A stretch of 64,000 nt of DNA, taken from Polynucleobacter sp. MWH-UH23A. GTDB lineage: Bacteria > Pseudomonadota > Gammaproteobacteria > Burkholderiales > Burkholderiaceae. This document shows positions 50,900 through 59,816 of the stretch, piece after piece. The DNA lies in NCBI RefSeq assembly GCF_040409805.1, contig NZ_CP099572.1, positions 992,001-1,056,000 on the forward strand. The letters are read 5' to 3'. A model generated the notes under the pieces. That model had not been told where the DNA came from and ran no database searches. It worked only from the letters and a program-made list of their open reading frames with translations. The position numbers and the translations under genes were made by a program. How positions within the stretch are numbered: the first letter of the stretch is position 1; the number at the start of each line of letters is the position of its first letter.

Positions 50900-51956
50900 T
50901 AGACGTTTGCCCTTGATCAATTGCAGCTAATACACTCTGCTCTTGTGGCAAATCATCAATTGACATACCAAGACTCGGAAGCAAATTGATTAAATCATTT
51001 GGGGGAGCCTTAAGCCAACTTATCAACTCATGAGTGTGAGGGTGCTGCAAACTAAGCGCAAATGCATGCAGCGCTTGTCGAGTAAAAGACAAAGATTGAG
51101 CTACCCCAGGTATTTTCTTGCGATAAACAGGATCGCCCAATAAAGGAAATCCCAACGACTCTAGGTGAACACGAATTTGATGTGTACGCCCAGTTTCAAG
51201 GCGACACTCAAGCAATGAAACTGCATAGCCCTGGAACTTTCCCTTCGCCAGCCTGCGATACACAGTTGCCGCTGGCTTGCCTTGGGGGGTACCCGCAGAC
51301 ATCTTAAGGCGATCACGCTGATCACGCCCTACCGATGCAAGCACCTTCCCTTGGGCAGGAGTGTCACCCCAAACCCATGCTAAATATCGGCGCCCTACCG
51401 TTCTATCTTGTAATTGTCTAACTAATGCGGTCTGAGCCTGAGATGTGCGTGCAACTACCATCAGCCCAGAAGTATCTTTATCCAAGCGATGGACAATACC
51501 TGCGCGCGGCAATGACTTTAGTTCTGGGAATTTAAATAGCAAGCCATTTAGTAAAGTTCCCGACCAATTACCAGCTGCAGGGTGAACAACTAAACCGGGT
51601 GGCTTATTAATCACAATAATGGAGTCGTCCTCATAAACCATGTCAAGAGGAATGTCTTGGGGGTTAAATGCATGTTGCTCTGGCATCTCCTGAGGAAATA
51701 CCTTAATACTCTCGCCACCCCGTAATAAATAGCGAGCCTTTGTTACCTTGCCGTCCACCATAACGGCGCCTGCTTCAACCCATGTTTTGAGGCGATTACG
51801 GGAATAATCAGGCAAAGATACCGCCAGCGCCTTATCCAGACGTTCACCAGCCATCTCCATAGGCATTTCCAGGGAGATGAAATCCTCTTCATCGATATAA
51901 TCAACAGGATTCGAATCAGGAGTTTGCGGCAATGCCACGCTTAAAGAGCCTTTCAA
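50892..51956 (-). CDS. rluD: 23S rRNA pseudouridine synthase D
   Basis: 354 residues. An S4-type RNA-binding domain (ERLDKALAVSLPDYSRNRLKTWVEAGAVMVDG) is followed by the synthase domain with the catalytic aspartate in HRLDKDTSG. It modifies helix 69 of 23S rRNA. The start is uncertain: the frame opens with TTG at 51956 and a GTG at 51938 is also possible, both overlapping or touching the divergent bamD 5' end. A C-terminal extension past the catalytic domain is polar. Confidence 0.93.
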   Translation of the reverse strand: MKGSLSVALPQTPDSNPVDYIDEEDFISLEMPMEMAGERLDKALAVSLPDYSRNRLKTWVEAGAVMVDGKVTKARYLLRGGESIKVFPQEMPEQHAFNPQDIPLDMVYEDDSIIVINKPPGLVVHPAAGNWSGTLLNGLLFKFPELKSLPRAGIVHRLDKDTSGLMVVARTSQAQTALVRQLQDRTVGRRYLAWVWGDTPAQGKVLASVGRDQRDRLKMSAGTPQGKPAATVYRRLAKGKFQGYAVSLLECRLETGRTHQIRVHLESLGFPLLGDPVYRKKIPGVAQSLSFTRQALHAFALSLQHPHTHELISWLKAPPNDLINLLPSLGMSIDDLPQEQSVLAAIDQGQTSNE

Positions 51957-51958
51957 TT

Positions 51959-52846
51959 ATGTCCGGAGCAATATCAGACGCCAGTTTAAGGCTTGCTGGA
52001 TCTTTTGCCCCACAAAAACAAAGCCCTCGATTTAGCTTGGTTTCTATTGCACTACTAACCATAGTAGTTTGCAGCCTTTTTCTTTTGGGGGGTTGTGCTG
52101 GTAGCGATGGTCAAAAAGACGATACAGATATCTGGTCGGAGTCTAAGCTGTATTCAGAAGCCACCGATAAACTCAATGATGGGGATTTTGCTAAGTGCGG
52201 AAAATACTTTGACAAACTCGAGGCACGCTTCCCATTTGGTCCTTATTCTCAGCAAGCACAAATTAATGCAGCCTACTGCTATTGGAAGGCCCAAGAACAA
52301 ACGCAAGCCCTAGTTGCAATTGATCGCTTTATTAAACTCCATCAGGGTAGCCCAACCCTAGACTACGCTTATTACCTGAAAGGTTTGATTACTTTCAACG
52401 ATGACTTAGGCTGGCTTGGTAAATTTACGGGCCAGGATTTAAGCGAGCGCGATCCCAAAGCAGCTAAGGAAGCATTTGAGTCCTTTAAAACTGTTGTTGA
52501 GCGTTTTCCAAATAGTAAATACACGCCTGACTCTTTGGATCGGATGCGTTACATTGTTAACTCGCTTGCCGAAGCTGATGTCATCGTAGCCCGCTTCTAC
52601 TACCAACGCGGTGCTTATCTAGCTGCTGCAAACAGGGCCCAACTGGTTATCAAGGATTACGACCGGGCTCCAGCGGTTGAGGAGGCTTTATATATTCTCA
52701 CCAAATCATATGAGAAATTGGGGCTTACCCAGCTGAGCAATGACACATTGCGAGTGTTCAAATTAAACTTCCCCGATAGTCAGATGATGGAAACCGGTCA
52801 ACGAGTTCAAAAAGAGCGTCGCTGGTGGCAAATCTGGAATAAATAA
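51959..52846 (+). CDS. bamD: Outer membrane assembly lipoprotein BamD
   Basis: About 295 residues from ATG 51959; an ATG at 51932 would overlap the rluD frame. A hydrophobic segment ends in the lipobox LLGGC, then five TPR-like repeats (YSEATDKLNDGDFAKCGKYFDKLEARFPFGPYSQQAQ is the first). BamD is the essential lipoprotein of the BAM complex that inserts beta-barrel proteins. The pre-lipobox segment is unusually long (about 45 residues). The rluD-bamD divergent pair is conserved in proteobacteria. Confidence 0.94.
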   Translation: MSGAISDASLRLAGSFAPQKQSPRFSLVSIALLTIVVCSLFLLGGCAGSDGQKDDTDIWSESKLYSEATDKLNDGDFAKCGKYFDKLEARFPFGPYSQQAQINAAYCYWKAQEQTQALVAIDRFIKLHQGSPTLDYAYYLKGLITFNDDLGWLGKFTGQDLSERDPKAAKEAFESFKTVVERFPNSKYTPDSLDRMRYIVNSLAEADVIVARFYYQRGAYLAAANRAQLVIKDYDRAPAVEEALYILTKSYEKLGLTQLSNDTLRVFKLNFPDSQMMETGQRVQKERRWWQIWNK

Positions 52847-52876
52847 AGCAACGCAATAGATTTATAAGCTTGAAAT

Positions 52877-52902
52877 AAAAATCCTCTCAACAGAGGATTT
52901 TT
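52877..52902. terminator. Bidirectional rho-independent terminator
   Basis: AAAAATCCTCT, loop CAAC, AGAGGATTTTT. T runs on both strands serve the convergent bamD and alr genes. Confidence 0.88.
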
Positions 52903-52942
52903 TATTTCAGCACCTTGATTGACTCGTTATAAGGAAAAATAG

Positions 52943-54067
52943 TTATTTGATTGCAACAGGTACTCTTGGAGCTACAGCACAAAGCAACTCATAACCGATC
53001 GTGTCACTCATTCTCGCCACTTCGTCTACTGGAACCTTGCCACCCCACAACTCAACTATGCTGCCAATCTTGGCATGAGGTGCATTTCGTAAATCAATAG
53101 TTAACATGTCCATAGATACCCGTCCAACAAGAGGACAAATAAGGCCATCGCTAGACTCAGCAGAATTTCCTACCCATACGGGCGTACCGTCTTTTGCGTG
53201 TCGCGGATAACCATCAGCATAGCCGCAGGCAATAATTCCGATACGCATATCTTCGGGCGCGCAGAAACGTCCTCCATATCCAATGCGATCACCCTTTCGA
53301 AGATCCTGAATATCAATAATTTCACTGCGTAGCTGCATTACTGGTTTCAGATGTGCATGCTCAATATCTGCATACAAACCGGTTGGAGAGGCACCATAGA
53401 GCATGATTCCGGGGCGAACCCAGTCTCCTAGAGCATTGCGGTGCCATAAGATCGCAGCCGAGTTGGCTAAAGAGATTGAGCCCTCTAGGCCTTGTATAGT
53501 CTGATTAAATAATTCAAGCTGGCTGCCAACAGTTGGTTCTTGATTTACCTGATCGGCATTTGCGAAGTGCGTCATATGATGCATTCGGTAACCCGCTGCA
53601 TGTAGTTGGTGAAATACTGTTCTATAGGCTTCAGGCTTAAATCCCAAGCGATTCATACCTGTATTCATCTTCAAAAAAACATTAATGGGCTTGTGGACTT
53701 TGTCGGCATATCGCTCTAACCAGCCCACTTGTGCGTCGCAATGAACTACTAGGTCACAATGTAACTCTTGCGCAAGATCCAATTCGTTCTCATGAAAAAG
53801 CCCCTCTAAGAGCAAAATGCGGCCCTGCCAGTCATGCTCCCTGAGCCAAACGGCATCCTGAATATCCAAAAGCGCAAAACCATCTGTGGAACCGAGACCC
53901 TTTAGTGCGGCATCAAAGGAATGTCCATATGAACGAGCCTTAATAACCGCCCAAATCTTGGACTCTGGCGCAAGTTCACGTACTCGGTTTAAATTATGCG
54001 CAAAGGCTTGGGTATCAATAGATGCCAAAATTGGTCTATTAATCAAGCCATTAGCTGAAGCACCCAA
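52943..54067 (-). CDS. alr: Alanine racemase
   Basis: 374 residues. The pyridoxal-phosphate lysine is K43 in VIKARSYGH, a variant of the usual KANAYGHG motif, and the C-terminal half has GYADGYPRH and VGRVSMDM. It supplies D-alanine for peptidoglycan. Start codon: TTG at 54067 is preceded by the strong ribosome site AAGGAGGGG with four to five bases between, so it is very likely the true start despite not being ATG. It diverges from lplT across 49 bases. Confidence 0.93.
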   Translation of the reverse strand: MGASANGLINRPILASIDTQAFAHNLNRVRELAPESKIWAVIKARSYGHSFDAALKGLGSTDGFALLDIQDAVWLREHDWQGRILLLEGLFHENELDLAQELHCDLVVHCDAQVGWLERYADKVHKPINVFLKMNTGMNRLGFKPEAYRTVFHQLHAAGYRMHHMTHFANADQVNQEPTVGSQLELFNQTIQGLEGSISLANSAAILWHRNALGDWVRPGIMLYGASPTGLYADIEHAHLKPVMQLRSEIIDIQDLRKGDRIGYGGRFCAPEDMRIGIIACGYADGYPRHAKDGTPVWVGNSAESSDGLICPLVGRVSMDMLTIDLRNAPHAKIGSIVELWGGKVPVDEVARMSDTIGYELLCAVAPRVPVAIK

Positions 54068-54116
54068 TCTACCCCTCCTTTCATGTTTTAATTGTATTAA
54101 TGACTAGATTGTACGA

Positions 54117-55436
54117 ATGAACCGTAGTTTTTACATCATTATGGCGGCGCAATTTTTTTCGTCGCTTGCTGATAACGCCCTGCTCATTGCAGCAATTGCC
54201 CTTCTGGCCCAGCTCAGCGCTCCGGCCTGGATGACCCCTTTACTCAAATTATTCTTCGTATTGTCGTATGTCCTACTTGCAGCATTTGTTGGTGCTTTTG
54301 CAGATTCCCGCCCTAAGGGTAATGTCATGTTCATTACCAATACTATTAAATTTATTGGGTGCGTCACCATGCTTTTTGGTGGGCACCCTTTACTGTCATA
54401 TGCCATAGTTGGATTAGGTGCCGCTGCCTACTCCCCAGCTAAATACGGAATTTTGACTGAACTACTGCCACCTGAAAAACTTGTGGCAGCTAATGGCTGG
54501 ATTGAGGGCTTAACTGTTGGTTCCATCATTTTGGGAACGGTATTAGGCGGTGTACTAATTAGCAGCACGGTATCGCAAAGCTTGCTTGCGCTCGATATGC
54601 CTACATTTGATACTGGCATCGATACTCCCGCAGAATCAGCCATTCTCATCATCATGATGATTTATGTAGTTGCAGCTCTCATTAACCTCAAAATCCCTGA
54701 TACTGGTGCGCGCTATGTATCTCAAAAGACAAATCCGATAGCACTCATCAAGGATTTTTCAATTTGCTTCAAAACACTTTGGGATGATCGCTTGGGACAA
54801 ATCTCCCTAGCTGTGACGACCCTATTTTGGGGTGCTGGTGCAACCCTGCAATTTATTGTTATTAAATGGGCTCAAGTTGCCCTGCACATGAATCTATCGC
54901 AAGGCGCTATATTACAAGCCATCTCAGCCGTTGGCGTTGCTGGTGGTGCCGTATGGGCTGCATGGCGCGTACCGTTGCGCAATTCTCTCAATGTCTTGCC
55001 CTACGGCATTGCCATGGGTTTAGTAGTCTGCATAATGGCGATCTACAACTCTGATTTATTGCCCAATACAACACTGTTGACCATCGGCAAATTACAGATC
55101 ACGCTCAATTTATTGCCAGCATATGCTTTATTAATATTAGTTGGCTGGTTGGCAGGCTACTTTGTAGTGCCAATGAACGCCTTACTGCAACATCGCGGCC
55201 ACGTACTCATGTCTGCAGGTCATTCAATCGCAGTACAAAATTTTAATGAAAATATTTCTGTGCTTGCAATGCTAGCGATGTACTCATTACTGATCTGGTT
55301 GGATGTACCTGTTCAAGCTGTCATTATTGGCTTCGGACTTGCAGTCAGCGGAATCATGTGGCTCGTAATTAAACGCCATGCTCGTAACCAGGCTGAATAC
55401 GACTCAATGCATTTGATTGGCGAACACAAGCACTAA
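54117..55436 (+). CDS. lplT: Lysophospholipid transporter LplT
   Basis: 439 residues of the major facilitator superfamily with about twelve hydrophobic helices. ADNALLIAAIALLAQL at the start, ADSRPKGNVM in the first loop, AAAYSPAKYGILTELLPPEKLVAANGWIEG, and the helix-rich remainder match LplT. It moves lysophosphatidylethanolamine inward across the inner membrane for re-acylation. No acyltransferase (aas) follows, so the re-acylating enzyme must be elsewhere. Confidence 0.88.
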   Translation: MNRSFYIIMAAQFFSSLADNALLIAAIALLAQLSAPAWMTPLLKLFFVLSYVLLAAFVGAFADSRPKGNVMFITNTIKFIGCVTMLFGGHPLLSYAIVGLGAAAYSPAKYGILTELLPPEKLVAANGWIEGLTVGSIILGTVLGGVLISSTVSQSLLALDMPTFDTGIDTPAESAILIIMMIYVVAALINLKIPDTGARYVSQKTNPIALIKDFSICFKTLWDDRLGQISLAVTTLFWGAGATLQFIVIKWAQVALHMNLSQGAILQAISAVGVAGGAVWAAWRVPLRNSLNVLPYGIAMGLVVCIMAIYNSDLLPNTTLLTIGKLQITLNLLPAYALLILVGWLAGYFVVPMNALLQHRGHVLMSAGHSIAVQNFNENISVLAMLAMYSLLIWLDVPVQAVIIGFGLAVSGIMWLVIKRHARNQAEYDSMHLIGEHKH

Positions 55437-55465
55437 AAACCAACGCCTTTTTAGTGAACTCTGCG

Positions 55466-55993
55466 CTAAGTATTTTGTAAAACTGATTTAGCCAATAACA
55501 AATCTTGCCATAGCAAAGCCTTCTCCTTTGGATTTCCAACAACTTGCGCAAGGTCTTGAGAGGCTACTACTGGAATCTCGTCATCATTTCCAGTATTTAA
55601 GGCCAAAATAGTTTCACGCAACTGGGGCAAGGGATCGCGCTCACCCGTTACTTTCTGTACCGCTGGGCCACCGAATGCAAGCGCAACTACTGGCGCCCCA
55701 TCCTCTGACATTGTGAGCTTGGATAAGTCGTCACTAAGGAGTTTCCAAGACCACTCTTGAGAAGATAGACCCAAAACTCGAATGATATTCTGAAAGAGCA
55801 ATTGCGCTTCACCCTGAGGCTTAGCACCAAAGAACCACCAATGTGCGCGAGCTGATGATTCGACAGTTTGTGAGATCGCATTATCTTCTGTAGAGTTTGT
55901 CGCAGGAGTTGGAGATACGCAAGGTCCTGGCTCTCTTGTGACCCATTCGGTAATACCCATTTCTTTCAAATAGCTTGCGTGCAAATTGCTCAT
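55466..55993 (-). CDS. Degenerate uracil-DNA-glycosylase-like protein, candidate HolD (psi)
   Basis: 175 residues. YLKEMGITEWVTREPG at the N-terminus resembles E. coli HolD (QLQQLGITQWSLRRPG). The middle and end resemble family 4 glycosylases: WFFGAKPQGEAQLLFQNIIRVLGL in place of the GEAPG block, VVALAFGGPAVQKVTG, and IPVVASQDLAQVVGNPKEKALLWQDL at the C-terminus. The catalytic GExPG acid and the HP motif are both missing. It overlaps rimI by four bases, as holD overlaps rimI in E. coli. Either a catalytically dead glycosylase or a psi subunit of DNA polymerase III. Confidence 0.6.
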   Translation of the reverse strand: MSNLHASYLKEMGITEWVTREPGPCVSPTPATNSTEDNAISQTVESSARAHWWFFGAKPQGEAQLLFQNIIRVLGLSSQEWSWKLLSDDLSKLTMSEDGAPVVALAFGGPAVQKVTGERDPLPQLRETILALNTGNDDEIPVVASQDLAQVVGNPKEKALLWQDLLLAKSVLQNT

Positions 55994-56517
55994 GACTCTA
56001 GCTTAATGGATTTCGCCATCACAATTGCATCCTCCCGAATACCCGTCTCAGGGCTGGCTGGATAGTAGCCTTTGCGTATGCCTATCTGCTCGTATCCCAA
56101 TTTTTTATACAGGGCAAAAGCAGGATCATTTGTGGGTCGCACTTCTAAGATAATTCGAGGCATCTTTTGCTGAGCCGCAACACCCTCGATGGCCTCCATC
56201 ATTCGAGTTCCTAATCCCAGCTTTCTTAATTTTGGCGAGACTGTGATGTTTAATAGATGGAGCTCATCCACCGCAGGATAGAGAATGCAATATGCCCATA
56301 AGGCTTGAGAATCTAAAAATGTACCTGGAGCCACATCACCCTCTGCAAGTCTTGGTCTAATGCAGTAAGCCCAGTGCGCTGCGGCTAGAGAGTCGGAAAA
56401 GTTTCCTCGGGTCCATGGATGAATATGAGAAATAGACTCGATTGCCAATACAGCATCAAGATCTGCCATTTGCATAGGCATAAAAGTAAGCTCGGCAACT
56501 TCCTTTGGGTTTGTCAT
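55990..56517 (-). CDS. rimI: Ribosomal protein S18 N-acetyltransferase
   Basis: 175 residues of the GNAT family: MADLDAVLAIESISHIHPWTRGNF at the start, LLNITVSPKLRKLGLGTRMM for acetyl-CoA binding, LEVRPTNDPAFALYKKLGYEQIGIRKGYYP as the signature of RimI. It acetylates the N-terminus of S18. It starts two bases after tsaB and overlaps the next gene by four, so translation is coupled. Confidence 0.93.
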   Translation of the reverse strand: MTNPKEVAELTFMPMQMADLDAVLAIESISHIHPWTRGNFSDSLAAAHWAYCIRPRLAEGDVAPGTFLDSQALWAYCILYPAVDELHLLNITVSPKLRKLGLGTRMMEAIEGVAAQQKMPRIILEVRPTNDPAFALYKKLGYEQIGIRKGYYPASPETGIREDAIVMAKSIKLES

Positions 56518-56519
56518 TG

Positions 56520-57248
56520 CTAAGCGTTCTTTTTAAAGATCTGTTCGCGCTCTTCGGTAGTTAAAGCTACCTTATTACGCACATAAAGCGGTTTTAGCTC
56601 TTGAACGGATATTTGCTTGCCGTTGAGCAATGCGGGTATTGCACTGCTCAAAATACCTAGTGCAGAAACACCAATATCTGCTTCTACATGATCTACAGGC
56701 AGTTGATGGTGTCTATACAGGCGATTGCCGTAAGCATGAATAGCGTTACCAGCCAAATACTGCGTGCCTTCTAAGTCTATTTCTTCAGGGCCACTCAAAT
56801 GGATATCGCCAAGCCTCTGGGACATGCTATCCGTTGACACGTATTGATACCTAGCCCAATAAATTTCGTCCATGCGTGCATCAACTGCAACTACAAATTG
56901 ATTTGGCCGTACCCTTAGGAAACTTGGGCTAGATAGCAACTGCATTGCGATTGCATCTAAGCTAGCAACCGGAATCACTGGTAGATTTGCAGCAAGCGCC
57001 AAACCTTGAACTGCAGCAACCCCTAATCGTACGCCTGTAAATGCGCCTGGACCAATGTCAATCGCAATCGCATCCAAATCTGCAATAGCAATCTTTGAAT
57101 CTAGTAGCAATTCATCAATCCATGGCAAAAGCAGCTGACTAGCACCAGACGCTACCGGCTGATGTCTAAAAATAGGCTCTACCTCACCTAAAGATAAAGC
57201 CACCGAACACCAAGCTGATGAGGTGTCGATGGCCAATATGCGTTTCAA
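56520..57248 (-). CDS. tsaB: tRNA threonylcarbamoyladenosine biosynthesis protein TsaB
   Basis: 242 residues of the ASKHA/Kae1-like fold: MKRILAIDTSSAWCSVAL, LDAIAIDIGPGAFTGVRLG and PVIPVASLDAIA. TsaB pairs with TsaD and TsaE to make t6A in tRNAs that read ANN codons. The TsaD motif HxxxH is absent, as expected. tsaB-rimI is a standard pairing. Confidence 0.95.
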   Translation of the reverse strand: MKRILAIDTSSAWCSVALSLGEVEPIFRHQPVASGASQLLLPWIDELLLDSKIAIADLDAIAIDIGPGAFTGVRLGVAAVQGLALAANLPVIPVASLDAIAMQLLSSPSFLRVRPNQFVVAVDARMDEIYWARYQYVSTDSMSQRLGDIHLSGPEEIDLEGTQYLAGNAIHAYGNRLYRHHQLPVDHVEADIGVSALGILSSAIPALLNGKQISVQELKPLYVRNKVALTTEEREQIFKKNA

Positions 57249-57281
57249 GTTGAACTCTTATTGCGTTGGCTAAAACCCAAA

Positions 57282-57749
57282 TTATGAACTCAATCCAGCA
57301 ATCACTTCTGGGGGTGCTTGAACTAACTCAATTAAGACCCCCTCACCCCCAATCGGAAACTCATCATTACCCTTGGGATGAACAAAAGTGATCTCATGGC
57401 CGCCGGCACCCTTACGTATTCCGCCTGGCGCAAAGCGCAGGCCATTTGCCGATAACCACTCAACAGCTTTCGGCAAATCATCAACCCATAAACCAATATG
57501 ATTTAGCGGCGTTTGATGCACTGCTGGCTTTTTATTGATATCCAAGGATTGCATAAGATCAACCTCGATCTCATGCGCTCCAGAGCCGATTGCACAAATA
57601 TCTTCATCTACGTTTTCACGCTCAGATACAAAAGTGCTCTTATATTCAAAACCGAATAAATCAACCCATAATTTCTTAAGGCGATCTTTATTCTCGCCAC
57701 CAATAGCTATTTGCTGAATTCCGAGAATCTTAAAAGGCTTTGCTGTCAT
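57282..57749 (-). CDS. VOC-family protein, probable methylmalonyl-CoA epimerase
   Basis: 155 residues of the glyoxalase/vicinal-oxygen-chelate fold, two beta-alpha-beta-beta-beta modules. Candidate metal ligands are Q in [10 protein letters not shown] in [10 protein letters not shown] in [10 protein letters not shown] and E in [12 protein letters not shown]; most epimerases have histidine at the first position. The tail [12 protein letters not shown] and GVLIELVQ are like methylmalonyl-CoA epimerase. It lies 16 bases after the carboxylase alpha gene, in the pathway position where the epimerase is needed. A glyoxalase I-like activity is the alternative. Confidence 0.65.
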   Translation of the reverse strand: MTAKPFKILGIQQIAIGGENKDRLKKLWVDLFGFEYKSTFVSERENVDEDICAIGSGAHEIEVDLMQSLDINKKPAVHQTPLNHIGLWVDDLPKAVEWLSANGLRFAPGGIRKGAGGHEITFVHPKGNDEFPIGGEGVLIELVQAPPEVIAGLSS

Positions 57750-57765
57750 TTAAACGAAACCCTTC

Positions 57766-59802
57766 TTATTCAAAACGAATAATTAATTGATCGACAGCCA
57801 AGCTTTCGCCCTCTTTGGCACAGATCTCCGCAACAACACCATCTTGCATAGCAGAAATCGTGTTTTCCATCTTCATTGCTTCAATTGAGGCCAATTTTTG
57901 GCCTGCCGTTACGGTTTCGCCAACCTTAACGGCAACTTTAGTTAATAAACCTGGCATAGGTGACATAACAAGCTTAGAAGTATCAGGTGGAAGTTTCACT
58001 GGCATACGGCGTTGCAGCTCAGCGCCCAGCGGGCTGAGAACCATACACTCATAATGCGCACCATCTAAGATGAGATAGAACTTCACGCCCTTGCGCTCCA
58101 CTTGAGCGGTGATTTTATGCGTGCCATTAATGGTTGCATTGAGGCAAATCTGTCCTGGACGCCAATCACTGACAATGTCATAGCGGCTAACACCATCTTT
58201 TTCATCTATATATACTGAATAGACACCATCTTTGAGCTCAACCCGAATTGGAACTTCATATGGATCATTCATAGACCCTGTTTTTTTGCCAGTCACCACA
58301 ACAAATTTCTTAGCAATAACCATTTCATGGCCGGCTAACTGACCATCAATCATCTTGATATGCTCGAGATAGCGATAACGCATGAAAGCTGCCAGTGCAG
58401 CCAAGCGTTTGGGGTCAGCAGGTTGAACTGAATCCTTCTTAAAGCCTTCTGGATATTCTTCAGCAATAAAGCCCGTTGTGAAGTCGCCATTCACAAATCG
58501 TAGGTGTTGTAATAACGCCGCTTGAAATGGAATGTTGGAATGAATGCCACGAATCACAAAGTCGTTCAAAGCAGAACGCATCTTCTCGATGGCATCTGTA
58601 CGATCCTTGCCATGCACAATTAACTTCGCAATCATAGAGTCGTAGTACATCGGAATCTCGCCACCCTCATACACACCAGTGTCAACACGAACGCCATTGA
58701 TTGACTCTGGCGGGCGATACTTAACAAGACGCCCTGTAGAAGGCAGGAAGTTGCGGAATGGGTCGTCTGCATTAATACGACACTCCATTGACCAGCCATC
58801 CAGCTTTACATCCTCTTGTTTGAAAGATAACTTTTCACCAGCAGCAACACGAATCATCTGCTCTACAAGATCAAGACCGGTGATGCTCTCAGTAACTGGA
58901 TGCTCTACCTGTAAACGGGTATTCATTTCCAGGAAATAGAAAGACTTGTCTTTGCCGACGACAAACTCTACTGTTCCAGCCGACTGGTAGTTAACCGCTT
59001 TAGCAAGAGCAACTGCTTGCTCGCCCATGGCCTTACGAGTAGCAGGATCGATAAATGGCGATGGCGCCTCTTCAATCACCTTTTGATGGCGACGTTGAAT
59101 AGAGCAGTCACGCTCGTTGAGGTAGACCACATTGCCATGAGAATCGCCCAAGATTTGTATCTCGATATGTCTTGGGCCTTCAACAAACTTTTCAATAAAG
59201 ATGCGATCATCCCCAAAGCTATTCATAGCTTCGGTTTTACATGCTGCAAAGCCTTCGGCAGCCTCTTTGTCATTAAACGCCACACGCAAGCCCTTACCAC
59301 CGCCACCTGCTGAGGCTTTAATCATGACTGGATAGCCAATACCTTGAGCAATCTTGACAGCCTCTTCGTTGGTGTCAATGGCATCGTTGTAACCAGGAAT
59401 CGTATTGACCTTAGCCTCTTGAGCTAGTTTCTTAGAAGCGATCTTGTCCCCCATGGCTGCAATAGACTGATGCTTAGGTCCAATAAAGACGATGCCTTCC
59501 TCTTCGCAACGCTTAGCGAACTGCTCGTTCTCAGAGAGGAATCCATAGCCTGGGTGAACTGCTTCGGCACCGGTATCTTTACAAGCTTGTATGATCCGAT
59601 CCATTACAAGATAGGACTCTCTTGATGGAGCTGGCCCAATACAAACCGCTTCATCAGCCAGCTGTACGTGTCGAGCCTCTTTATCCGCCTCTGAATACAC
59701 GGCGACGGTTTTAATACCCATCTTCTTGGCGGTCTTCATCACACGGCAAGCGATCTCGCCGCGGTTAGCAATCAGAATTTTCTTAAACATTTTCGTAGTC
59801 AT
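57766..59802 (-). CDS. pccA: Propionyl-CoA carboxylase, biotin-containing alpha subunit
   Basis: 678 residues: biotin carboxylase domain (KILIANRGEIACRV, ATP-grasp loop ASAGGGGKGLRVA, EMNTRLQVEHPVTE), a linker domain for contact with the beta subunit, and a C-terminal biotinyl domain with the modified lysine at about residue 644 in EAMKMEN. It charges biotin with CO2. The mutase and MeaB genes in the same unit favour propionyl-CoA over acetyl-CoA or methylcrotonyl-CoA as substrate. Confidence 0.9.
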   Translation of the reverse strand: MTTKMFKKILIANRGEIACRVMKTAKKMGIKTVAVYSEADKEARHVQLADEAVCIGPAPSRESYLVMDRIIQACKDTGAEAVHPGYGFLSENEQFAKRCEEEGIVFIGPKHQSIAAMGDKIASKKLAQEAKVNTIPGYNDAIDTNEEAVKIAQGIGYPVMIKASAGGGGKGLRVAFNDKEAAEGFAACKTEAMNSFGDDRIFIEKFVEGPRHIEIQILGDSHGNVVYLNERDCSIQRRHQKVIEEAPSPFIDPATRKAMGEQAVALAKAVNYQSAGTVEFVVGKDKSFYFLEMNTRLQVEHPVTESITGLDLVEQMIRVAAGEKLSFKQEDVKLDGWSMECRINADDPFRNFLPSTGRLVKYRPPESINGVRVDTGVYEGGEIPMYYDSMIAKLIVHGKDRTDAIEKMRSALNDFVIRGIHSNIPFQAALLQHLRFVNGDFTTGFIAEEYPEGFKKDSVQPADPKRLAALAAFMRYRYLEHIKMIDGQLAGHEMVIAKKFVVVTGKKTGSMNDPYEVPIRVELKDGVYSVYIDEKDGVSRYDIVSDWRPGQICLNATINGTHKITAQVERKGVKFYLILDGAHYECMVLSPLGAELQRRMPVKLPPDTSKLVMSPMPGLLTKVAVKVGETVTAGQKLASIEAMKMENTISAMQDGVVAEICAKEGESLAVDQLIIRFE

Positions 59803-59816
59803 TTTTATCAGCGCCT

